The position numbers were made by a program, and so were the translations under genes. The notes below the pieces were generated by a model that had not been told where the DNA came from, made no database searches, and saw nothing but the letters and a program-made list of their open reading frames with translations. 6,848 bases of DNA from an uncultured Acetobacteraceae bacterium. Lineage in GTDB: Bacteria; Pseudomonadota; Alphaproteobacteria; Acetobacterales; Acetobacteraceae. This document shows positions 1-4,842 of this stretch, piece by piece. How positions within the stretch are numbered: the stretch's first letter is position 1; each line of letters starts with the position of its first letter. Location: the NCBI GenBank assembly GCA_937874445.1, contig CALNAL010000353.1, positions 1-6,848 of the forward strand. The letters run 5' to 3'.

Positions 1-1
1 C

Positions 2-115
2 GGCCGGGCGGAGACCGGGCCCCGGGGCCGCGGGGACGCCACGGCAGCGGCCTGGTATCGTGAGCAGTCGGGAGGGGGGGCCCGCAAGAACGTGCTGGGC
101 ATTGAGGGACTCTGA
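2..115 (+). CDS. C-terminal end of an unidentified, probably phage, protein (5' end outside window)
   Basis: This frame is open from the left edge and ends at a TGA (113-115) directly followed by an in-frame TAA (116-118), a tandem stop. Its third codon positions are mostly G or C, as in the genes downstream. The 37 visible residues end in a plausible protein tail that includes AWYREQSGGG and KNVLGIEGL. The other two forward frames stop at 61-63 and near 144 and look less like protein. I do not recognise the family. Its position just before a lysis cluster suggests a late phage gene, such as a structural or tail-associated gene, but that is inference from context only. Confidence 0.5.
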   Translation, partial: GRAETGPRGRGDATAAAWYREQSGGGARKNVLGIEGL

Positions 116-214
116 TAAAACGCCCCGCACACACGGGCCACAGTAAACTGCCGCTGCCCCTCATCGCGTGGCCCGGCATAGCGTGCAGCCGACGACCGCA
201 GCGCGGGGCCCCCT

Positions 215-376
215 ATGCAGAATATTCCGACTGACCTCCTGAAAGATGCCGTCAAGGAGGCCCTGTCCGAGTGGCTGGATAAGCAGTTCGCGAAGTTCGG
301 GAGGTGGGGCCTGGGCGCGCTGGCAAGCGTCGCACTGGCCGGACTTGTCACGCTCGCCGTGAGGTATGGCAAATGA
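215..376 (+). CDS. Small holin-like phage membrane protein (53 aa)
   Basis: This 53-residue protein has a charged, amphipathic N-terminal half (residues 7-28, rich in Lys, Glu, Asp and Leu, with EWLDKQFAKFGRW at 19-31). One hydrophobic transmembrane segment follows (about 32-49), then a short basic tail ending RYGK. Small one-helix proteins of this shape are common just upstream of endolysins in alphaproteobacterial prophages. The likely role is in the inner membrane, letting the signal-less muramidase reach the wall. Its stop codon overlaps the start of the muramidase gene (AATGA, 373-376), so translation is probably coupled. ATG 215 is the only start left in this frame after the upstream stop at 179-181. 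The Shine-Dalgarno signal is weak and G-rich. Holin function is inferred from size, topology and position. Confidence 0.7.
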   Translation: MQNIPTDLLKDAVKEALSEWLDKQFAKFGRWGLGALASVALAGLVTLAVRYGK

Positions 377-1002
377 CCACGCAGCTCTCACCCGCTGCTG
401 AAGCCCTGATCGTTACCTTCGAAGTCGGATCGAAATCGGAATACAATTCGCATCCGACCTGGTCCGGCGGCGCGTCGGGGGTGACGATCGGCATTGGCTG
501 CGACCTCGGCTATTGGGGGCCAGTGCAGGTTGGAACCGTGTGGGGGCCGTATCTCTCGGCGGGAGTCGTCAAACGCCTCCAACAGGTCGCTGGAATCAAA
601 GGTGCCAGCGCACGCCCGGCGGCCCAGGCGCTCGCCGATATTGTCGTGCCGTGGGAGGCCGCGTGCGCCGTGTTCGACGCCACGGATATGCCCGATGCGA
701 TCACACAGACGCGCGCGGCATTTCCCGGCGTAGCCGATCTGCCTGCCGACTGCTTCGGCGCGCTCGCCTCAGTGGTGTTCAATCGCGGCAGCCAGATCAC
801 CTCCTCTGATCCCGCGCAGGCCCTTCGTCGCATTGAAATGGCGCAAATACGTGATGCCATCGCGGAGGCCCGTGCTCGGGATGTCCCGGCTTATCTCCGC
901 GCCATGAAGCGCCTTTGGCCGGCCGGCAGCGGCGAGGACGGATTGCGCACCCGCCGCGACGCGGAGGCGGCTCTCTTCGAACGCGGCCTCGCCGCGTCCT
1001 GA
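373..1002 (+). CDS. Phage endolysin: pesticin/T4-lysozyme-like muramidase (209 aa)
   Basis: The predicted role is cleavage of the glycan strand of peptidoglycan (N-acetylmuramidase) at the end of the lytic cycle. A glutamate (E17, in VTFEVGS) is followed by a Gly-rich stretch and the TIGIG motif (38-42), then D44. The T38-to-D44 spacing of six residues, with Glu about 20 residues earlier, matches the catalytic Glu/Thr/Asp layout known for pesticin, and TIGIG also matches T4 lysozyme. Other family marks are VVFNRGS in the middle and a C-terminal RTRRDAEAALF. There is no signal peptide or SAR anchor, so a holin is needed for export, which fits the membrane proteins on both sides. ATG 373 was chosen because it overlaps the preceding stop. 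The open frame continues upstream to 304, but those residues lie over the 53-aa gene. Residue 43 is Cys, where I recall Tyr being usual. Confidence 0.88.
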   Translation: MTTQLSPAAEALIVTFEVGSKSEYNSHPTWSGGASGVTIGIGCDLGYWGPVQVGTVWGPYLSAGVVKRLQQVAGIKGASARPAAQALADIVVPWEAACAVFDATDMPDAITQTRAAFPGVADLPADCFGALASVVFNRGSQITSSDPAQALRRIEMAQIRDAIAEARARDVPAYLRAMKRLWPAGSGEDGLRTRRDAEAALFERGLAAS

Positions 1003-1041
1003 CCCTTGCCGCCAGGCAGGCGGCGCGTTTCGGAGAACGAA

Positions 1042-1461
1042 ATGACCTGGTCGAAAATCAAATCCTGGCTGCGCCAGCCCACAACGATCCATGGCATCGC
1101 CGTGGTGGTCGGCGGGTGTGCTGCCGCGGCCGCGCACCTCTTTGGCGGGACGCCCTGGGTGGACGGGGCATGCGCTGTCACGCTCTATGCTGCGACGAAC
1201 GTCCTGGTGTCCGACAACTCTGCTGACGTGAGGCCCATGGAACGGTTGGTCGAGGATGCGGCCACGGCGATCGTCAGCAAGCGCATCGCGCAGTCACTCC
1301 CGGCGCTGATCGTCGACGTGCAGGGGGCGCTCACCTCGTTGGCGCCGCCCGCTCCGGAGGCCCCTGCGGCTCCGGCCGCCGCGCCCTCCCTCATCCCCGT
1401 CTCGGTTGTTGGTGCTGCGCCTGCGAGCAGCGCCCAGCCGGCGGCGCAACCCAGCTCGTAA
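1042..1461 (+). CDS. Two-helix phage membrane protein, possible second holin or antiholin (139 aa)
   Basis: A short basic amphipathic N-terminus (residues 1-13) leads into two hydrophobic segments, about 16-34 (with GIAVVVGGCAAAAA) and 40-56, separated by a tight GGTP turn. An SDNSAD motif follows at about 57-62, then a helical stretch (65-95) and a disordered Ala/Pro-rich tail (95-139). The helix pair followed by DNSA resembles holin-type proteins I recall from Acetobacteraceae and other alphaproteobacterial prophages. The start at 1042 is preceded by GGAG (1032-1035) at normal spacing. The frame also has an ATG at 1006, but no good ribosome-binding site precedes it. The gene lies 39 bp after the muramidase in the same apparent transcript. 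A holin or holin-regulator role is inferred from topology and position. Confidence 0.72.
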   Translation: MTWSKIKSWLRQPTTIHGIAVVVGGCAAAAAHLFGGTPWVDGACAVTLYAATNVLVSDNSADVRPMERLVEDAATAIVSKRIAQSLPALIVDVQGALTSLAPPAPEAPAAPAAAPSLIPVSVVGAAPASSAQPAAQPSS

Positions 1462-1470
1462 GGAATATCC

Positions 1471-2196
1471 ATGTTCAAGCAGATCACTCTCCCCGGCCAC
1501 GGCTGGACGCGCCGCAAGCTGCTCGCGGCGTTCCCCACGCTGTCGGCCGTGGCGGTCGCCGGGTGCACCATCACTGAGAACAGCGACGGCACCACCACCG
1601 TGGTGGTCAACACCTCCGAGGTGGATTCCTACACCAGCGCCATCGTCACCGCCTCCGCGACGATCCTGTCGATCGCGGCGGTTTCCAGCGCCATCGGCGC
1701 GCCTCTGGTCGCCGAGATCACCACTGCCGCGACCACGCTCAAGACCGCAGTTTCTGCCTGGGACAAAGCCTCGGGTGGGTCGGAGACGTTCACCGTCAAT
1801 TCGACCTCCTGGGCCACCGTCGGCAAGACGGTGATCGCCGATGCCCAGACCTTGGCTGCTGACCTGGCTGGCGTGCCGGCGGCGATCGAGAGTTCGGTCT
1901 CGAGCAGCGTCTACAGCACGGTCAACACCGTGGTGCTGGGGGCGCAGAGCGCATTGTCGTTCCTCGAGGCGCTGTTCTCGAGCTTCGTCTCGGTCACTGC
2001 CTCGGTCCGTCGCATGGGCGCCGGCGAGCCGAAGCTCTCCCGCGTGCAGACCTTCCGCGCCGTTGGTCTGGGGGTGCCGGTCTGGGCCCCAGCGCTCGAT
2101 GCGGCCGATGCCGGGCTGCCGCTCGGCGCGCCTCGTTCCCGCCTGGTGCGCGTCACTGGCGGCCAGGTGCTGTTCACCGGCGGCGCCGGTCGCTGA
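1471..2196 (+). CDS. Tat-type phage lipoprotein of unknown function (241 aa)
   Basis: The N-terminus reads as a twin-arginine lipoprotein signal: TRRKLL at residues 13-18, a hydrophobic stretch (17-31), and a lipobox V29-A30-G31-C32. The mature protein would be lipidated at C32. Residue +2 is Thr, not Asp, so outer-membrane sorting is likely by the E. coli rule. The mature part is rich in Ser, Thr, Ala and Val, with long amphipathic helical stretches (about 50-110 and 135-195). It ends in a Gly/Pro-containing region without recognisable catalytic residues. I recall similar TAT lipoproteins beside lysis genes in Acetobacteraceae prophages, without an assigned function. AAGGA at 1460-1464 serves as ribosome-binding site, 6 bp before the ATG and overlapping the previous stop. 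Possible roles are a spanin-like outer-membrane component or a superinfection-exclusion lipoprotein. Both are guesses. Confidence 0.75.
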   Translation: MFKQITLPGHGWTRRKLLAAFPTLSAVAVAGCTITENSDGTTTVVVNTSEVDSYTSAIVTASATILSIAAVSSAIGAPLVAEITTAATTLKTAVSAWDKASGGSETFTVNSTSWATVGKTVIADAQTLAADLAGVPAAIESSVSSSVYSTVNTVVLGAQSALSFLEALFSSFVSVTASVRRMGAGEPKLSRVQTFRAVGLGVPVWAPALDAADAGLPLGAPRSRLVRVTGGQVLFTGGAGR

Positions 2197-2238
2197 TCCC
2201 AGTGCCAAGCCTCCTCTTTTTCGTCGGAGAAAATTAAC

Positions 2239-2550
2239 ATGCCGAATGAACCGAACCTCGGCCCGCTCGAGCCGACCCGCCTTCCGGATGGCGAAGTCAG
2301 GCCGATGCGGCAGGAATTCACGCCGCCGACCATAGGCCGCGTGGTGCTGTTCACGCCCGCCGATCCCAATGGGGGTGCCAACGGTGCTCGCGAATATGTC
2401 GCGATCGTCGGGCAGGCGTTCCACGATCCCGGCAACCCGCGCCCCTACGTCAACCTGCTGACCTTTCCCCCCTTCCAGCCGCCGGCCTGGGAAGGGTCGG
2501 TGCAGGAAGGCGAGGGGCCGCGTTCGTGGCGCTGGCCTCCGAAGAAGTAA
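2239..2550 (+). CDS. Small conserved phage protein of unknown function (103 aa)
   Basis: This is a soluble 103-residue protein with no signal peptide or membrane segment. The core runs PTIGRVVLFTP (about 30-40), a Gly/Asn-rich loop, REYVAIVGQAF (about 51-61), YVNLLTF (about 70-76) and a C-terminal PRSWRWPPKK. The pattern of IGR-hydrophobic, then A-I-V, then V-N-L, then SWxWP recalls a widespread family of small prophage proteins of unknown role, probably a compact beta-fold. GGAG (2226-2229) lies 9 bp upstream of the ATG. It is the last gene before the terminator at 2565-2596, so it closes the lysis-type transcription unit. No function is assigned. The family resemblance is from memory and not checked by alignment. 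Confidence 0.7.
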   Translation: MPNEPNLGPLEPTRLPDGEVRPMRQEFTPPTIGRVVLFTPADPNGGANGAREYVAIVGQAFHDPGNPRPYVNLLTFPPFQPPAWEGSVQEGEGPRSWRWPPKK

Positions 2551-2564
2551 GCCGAGACACCCCC

Positions 2565-2596
2565 AAGGCGCTCCACTTCGGCGGGGCGCCTTTTTT
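2565..2596 (+). terminator. Strong intrinsic terminator between the two phage gene clusters
   Basis: A 10-bp stem pairs 2565-2574 with 2583-2592, including one U-G pair at 2572/2585, and closes an 8-base loop (2575-2582). The 3' arm runs into a six-T tract (2591-2596). It starts 14 bp after the stop at 2550, so it should end the lysis-type transcript. The T-tract stops only two bases before the GGAG (2598-2601) of the next gene. That leaves no room for a promoter between the two, so downstream genes need readthrough, antitermination or a promoter upstream of the hairpin. Confidence 0.88.
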
Positions 2597-2606
2597 CGGA
2601 GCGATC

Positions 2607-3365
2607 ATGCTTGATCTTTCCTCTTGCCGCCTTGGCCTGATCCATCGGCCGCATCCGCGCCTGCCCCGCATCGGCGCCGCGCTGGCCGGCCGGCAGCCAC
2701 CCGCGGCCGCGGACTGGCACCGCTACATCGCCCTCGACGGCGACGCCCTGGGCAACGACCAGGTCGGCAACTGCGTGGAATGCGGAACGCTGCGCGCCAT
2801 CCAGGTCATGCGCGCCGCCGCCGCGGGAGACGCGCGCAAACCCTCCACCGCGGAGGCCCTGGCGCTCTACCGTGCCTGGGCCGGCTGGGACGGGACCGCC
2901 GCCACCGACCTCGGCACCGCCTCCGATGCCGCCGCCGCGCTCTGGGCGAGCCAGGGCGTGGCCTGGGGGGAGCAGTGGCGCGACATCCCCGCGGTGGCCG
3001 GATTCGACCCGAGGATCGCGAGCCATCTGCGCGCCGCCATCGCCTGGCTCGGGCCGGTGCAGCTCGACCTCGATCTGCCGCTCTCGGCGAAAGAGCAACC
3101 GTCGACCTGGACGGTCGGTACTGGCGCGGCCGCGCAGCCGGGTAGCTGGGGGGCGCATCGCGTTTGCGTCGGCGCGTACGGACCTGGCTCGTTCCGTGCG
3201 ATCACCTGGGGCGAGGAGCGCATCCTGTCTGACGATTTCATCGCGACCTATGCGCTTGACGCCATGGCGGCGATCTCGCGCTCTTGGCTGGACACCATGG
3301 GCCGCTCGCCGCGCGGTCTCGACATCGACCAGCTCGAGGCGGAAAGCCGGAGCCTTGCGGCATGA
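2607..3365 (+). CDS. Phage-associated papain-like cysteine protease-fold protein (252 aa)
   Basis: The layout follows papain-like cysteine proteases. A Trp-containing strand (ADW, about 35-37) is followed by LGNDQVGNCVECG (48-60), where C56 sits at the start of a helix as the likely nucleophile. GSWGAHRVCVGAYG (179-192) carries the likely catalytic H184. AITWGEERIL (198-207) is where papains have Asn-Ser-Trp-Gly; here it is Thr-Trp-Gly. I recall proteins of this build (NDxxGxC, SWGGH, TWG, SRDWLD) in many prophages, usually annotated hypothetical. There is no signal peptide, so it acts in the cytoplasm or is released at lysis. The start at 2607 was chosen for GGAG (2598-2601), 5 bp upstream. 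The same frame reaches back to 2526, but that part overlaps the previous gene and the terminator. Its stop overlaps the next start (ATGA, 3362-3365). The substrate is unknown. Confidence 0.72.
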   Translation: MLDLSSCRLGLIHRPHPRLPRIGAALAGRQPPAAADWHRYIALDGDALGNDQVGNCVECGTLRAIQVMRAAAAGDARKPSTAEALALYRAWAGWDGTAATDLGTASDAAAALWASQGVAWGEQWRDIPAVAGFDPRIASHLRAAIAWLGPVQLDLDLPLSAKEQPSTWTVGTGAAAQPGSWGAHRVCVGAYGPGSFRAITWGEERILSDDFIATYALDAMAAISRSWLDTMGRSPRGLDIDQLEAESRSLAA

Positions 3366-3667
3366 GCGACGCACTCTGCGTTCCGCCGCCTGACCTGCGC
3401 GACGCCACGGGCTGGCACTGGCTGCGTCTGGCTAGTGCGCCGGCCGAGCTGGTGCATTGGGAGCCGTCGCCAGCCTACCGCGGGGCGGGGATGTGGCGCT
3501 GGATCGATCGTAAGCCCAAGACGGGCGGTCCTGCAGCCGCAGAAGGGTGGCGCTACGTCGGGCCGGCCGTGCCGTCGGAGCCGCCTCTGGCCGGCAGTCA
3601 TCCGGCATCAGAGCTGGGCTATCCCGGCGCCAACGCCGCCCCGAAGCAGCCGGAGGTCGTGCCATGA
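3362..3667 (+). CDS. Trp-rich small phage protein of unknown function (101 aa)
   Basis: This 101-residue soluble protein has six tryptophans within the first 63 residues (W18, W20, W33, W45, W47, W63). They form the pattern GWHWLRL, then W, then MWRWID, then GWRYVGPA. A Pro/Ala-rich, probably disordered tail follows (about 67-101). Short Trp/Tyr-patterned proteins ending in RYVGP occur in other prophages and suggest a small beta-sheet domain, but no function is known to me. It is translationally coupled at both ends: its ATG overlaps the protease stop (3362-3365), and its stop overlaps the start of the next gene (3664-3667). The in-frame region upstream to 3284 belongs to the protease gene. 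It may act together with the protease, but only gene order supports that. Confidence 0.65.
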   Translation: MSDALCVPPPDLRDATGWHWLRLASAPAELVHWEPSPAYRGAGMWRWIDRKPKTGGPAAAEGWRYVGPAVPSEPPLAGSHPASELGYPGANAAPKQPEVVP

Positions 3668-4011
3668 TCCTCCTCCGCCTGCTCGGGCAGTATCTCCTCA
3701 ACTGGCTCAATCTGCTGGACCATGCTGGAAACTGCCTGCTGCTGGGCGACGCTGACGAGACCATGAGCGCCCGCCTCGCACGGGCCCGCAACGCCGGACG
3801 GCGCTGGGCGTTCTGGCTTTGCCGCGTGCTCACCTGGGCCCAGATCCTGCTGACGGCGGGACGCATGCGCCGCGACCACGGCGACTACGCGCTGGACAAG
3901 CGGACGCGACCGAACTCGCGCGAGATCCTCGACCTATGCCGCTGGCCGCCACGCCTGCGCCGGCGGCCGGTCAACGAGGTGCAGCCCGAGGAGATCGGGG
4001 AGGGGGCATGA
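3664..4011 (+). CDS. Conserved phage membrane-associated protein (115 aa)
   Basis: An N-terminal amphipathic/hydrophobic helix (residues 2-18, LLRLLGQYLLNWLNLL) leads to the segment N23 to R37, containing LLGDADETMSAR. A basic stretch (37-47) and a second hydrophobic segment (about 48-65) follow. The C-terminus is strongly basic, with a WPPRLRRRP cluster near 93-101. The N-x-LLLGDxDET-S-R pattern is one I recall from small proteins found beside lysis and tail genes in many proteobacterial phages. Their role is not established. ATGA overlaps join it to the genes on both sides (3664-3667 and 4008-4011). Membrane association is predicted. Whether it is a holin, a pore regulator or something else cannot be decided from sequence. 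Confidence 0.68.
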   Translation: MILLRLLGQYLLNWLNLLDHAGNCLLLGDADETMSARLARARNAGRRWAFWLCRVLTWAQILLTAGRMRRDHGDYALDKRTRPNSREILDLCRWPPRLRRRPVNEVQPEEIGEGA

Positions 4012-4403
4012 GGCTCGCCATGGCCCTTTGCCTCGGCCTCTGCGCCTGCGCTGCCCAGCAGGCTCGTGATGCCGCTACCTGGGCGCCGGGGCACACCCTT
4101 GCCGACCTCGAGTCGTGCATGGGCGTGCCAGACCATCAGGATGCCGTGGTAGCCGAGTGGCGCTACCAGGAGCCAACCAGCAGTTCTAGCCTGGGGATCG
4201 GCACGATCCTCGCCAGCCTGGCGTCCCCCTTCGCGGTGCTCTCCGGGGGATCGACCTCGATCTCCTCCGCCGGCAATTGCCGCGCCGTCGCCACGCTGGC
4301 CGGTGGCCGGGTGACGGCTCTGCGTTATGCCGGCGACAGCGATGGCCTCACTGGGGCCAATGCGGTCTGCGCGCCGCTCGTGCGAGGATGCACCCTAGAG
4401 TGA
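4008..4403 (+). CDS. Small Cys-rich phage lipoprotein (131 aa)
   Basis: A very short Sec signal (MRLAMALCLGLCAC) contains a lipobox-like L11-C12-A13-C14, so lipidation at C14 is likely. The +2 residue is Ala, consistent with the outer membrane. The mature part has LADLESCMGVPD (31-42), then EWRYQ (50-54), then a Ser/Gly-rich hydrophobic insert (58-87), NCRAVATLAGGRVTALRY (90-107) and CAPLVRGC (121-128). C37, C91, C121 and C128 could form two disulfides in the periplasm. The LxxCxGxPD start and CRxxxxxxxGRV strand resemble small SmpA/BamE-like lipoproteins common in alphaproteobacteria. This is a fold-level resemblance only. It is the last prophage gene before the attachment region and starts on the previous stop (ATGA, 4008-4011), after a G-rich ribosome-binding site. 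Confidence 0.7.
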   Translation: MRLAMALCLGLCACAAQQARDAATWAPGHTLADLESCMGVPDHQDAVVAEWRYQEPTSSSSLGIGTILASLASPFAVLSGGSTSISSAGNCRAVATLAGGRVTALRYAGDSDGLTGANAVCAPLVRGCTLE

Positions 4404-4560
4404 TCTCATCCCAGAACGGAGGGAGAACTCTTGGCACGGTTTTGGCACGGATTTCGACGTGCCAAGATGAATTTCGGTGGATGCTGGCGAACGAATGTTC
4501 CCCCCCAGGCGATTCGCTAACTGTCTGAATTATTGGGGGAAGGATGGTGCTGTTGCAGAG
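4404..4560. other. Presumed prophage attachment junction (att) at the tRNA-Thr 3' end
   Basis: The phage-like gene block stops at 4403, and chromosomal genes begin to the right of the tRNA. The tRNA 3' end (4545) faces the phage block, the usual geometry when a tyrosine integrase uses the 3' part of a tRNA gene as core site. The gap is visibly less GC-rich than its surroundings and contains the TTGGCACG repeats. A 7-bp inverted pair, TTCCCCC (4498-4504) and GGGGGAA (4535-4541), lies closer to the tRNA. The exact core cannot be fixed because its second copy would be outside the window. Confidence 0.5.
4430..4466. repeat. Three TTGGCACG motifs (two direct, one inverted): candidate integrase arm or operator sites
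   Basis: TTGGCACGG occurs at 4431-4439 and again at 4442-4450, exactly 11 bp apart, about one helical turn. An inverted copy, CGTGCCAAG (4458-4466), is a perfect 9-bp palindromic partner of CTTGGCACG (4430-4438). No T-tract follows, so this is not an intrinsic terminator. It lies 79 bp from the tRNA 3' end in the short gap between the last phage gene and the presumed core site. That is where arm-type binding sites of tyrosine integrases or excisionase sites usually lie. The helical phasing and copy number are seen directly; the binding protein is inferred. Confidence 0.6.
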
Positions 4561-4619
4561 ACTTGAACTCTGGACCTCCCCCTTACCAAGGGGGTGCTCT
4601 ACCACTGAGCTACAACAGC
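4545..4619 (-). tRNA. tRNA-Thr (anticodon GGU), CCA encoded
   Basis: Read on the minus strand, the gene folds as a full cloverleaf. The 7-bp acceptor stem is GCUGUUG/CAACAGC with discriminator A. The D arm is GUAGCUCAGUGGUAGAGC. The anticodon stem is CCCCC/GGGGG around the loop UUGGUAA, giving anticodon GGU (threonine). The 5-bp T stem CAGAG/CUCUG encloses a 7-base loop. CCA is encoded at 4545-4547. It decodes ACC and ACU. Its 3' end points toward the prophage block, which makes it the likely integration target. Because it is complete, the element would have restored the tRNA end on integration. No convincing promoter or terminator was found for it. Confidence 0.95.
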
Positions 4620-4743
4620 ATACCGGGCTTCGGCGAACAGGCGCCGGAGCGGGAGGCTTCCTAGCCGTGTCGGCGCGCGGGCGCAAGCCCCAACGGCATG
4701 GTTTCCGCATCCGGCAGTCCTGACCCGAGCCTGATGCAATCTG

Positions 4744-4772
4744 CTGCCAGCCCAGCGGGAGCGTGCTAGCCT
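4744..4772 (+). promoter_or_regulatory. Candidate sigma-70 promoter for pgm
   Basis: CTGCCA (4744-4749) and TAGCCT (4767-4772) are separated by 17 bp, and a TG lies just upstream of the -10 (TGC before TAG, 4764-4766). The matches to TTGACA and TATAAT are partial (4/6 and 3/6). TAG-type -10 boxes are common in high-GC alphaproteobacteria. It lies about 70 bp upstream of the pgm start, in the only gap available between the divergent tRNA and pgm. This is a weak call. Confidence 0.35.
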
Positions 4773-4842
4773 GTGGATGTTGCGTTTTCGGGAGGCGAGC
4801 CGCGGCCTTTCCGCCGGGGCCTGCCCATGAAGGAGGATTCGC

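Noticed and set aside
304..372. Upstream extension of the endolysin frame to ATG 304
   Set aside because: The extra 23 residues are Arg-rich, overlap the 53-aa gene, and remove the neat AATGA overlap at 373-376.
1294..2424. Minus-strand open frame of 376 codons opposite the Tat lipoprotein gene
   Set aside because: Low-complexity Arg/Gly/Asp-rich translation with no domain. The + strand has a signal sequence, ribosome-binding site and sensible gene spacing.
2526..2606. Upstream start for the protease gene at 2526
   Set aside because: It would overlap the previous gene and be translated through the terminator hairpin. ATG 2607 has a well-placed GGAG.
4498..4541. TTCCCCC/GGGGGAA inverted pair as a terminator for tRNA-Thr
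   Set aside because: The loop is 30 bases and no T-tract follows in the minus-strand direction. It is mentioned only as part of the attachment region.
4658..4686. Possible tRNA-Thr promoter on the minus strand (TTGCGC, 17 bp, TAGGAA)
   Set aside because: Only three of six matches in each box. Too weak to call.
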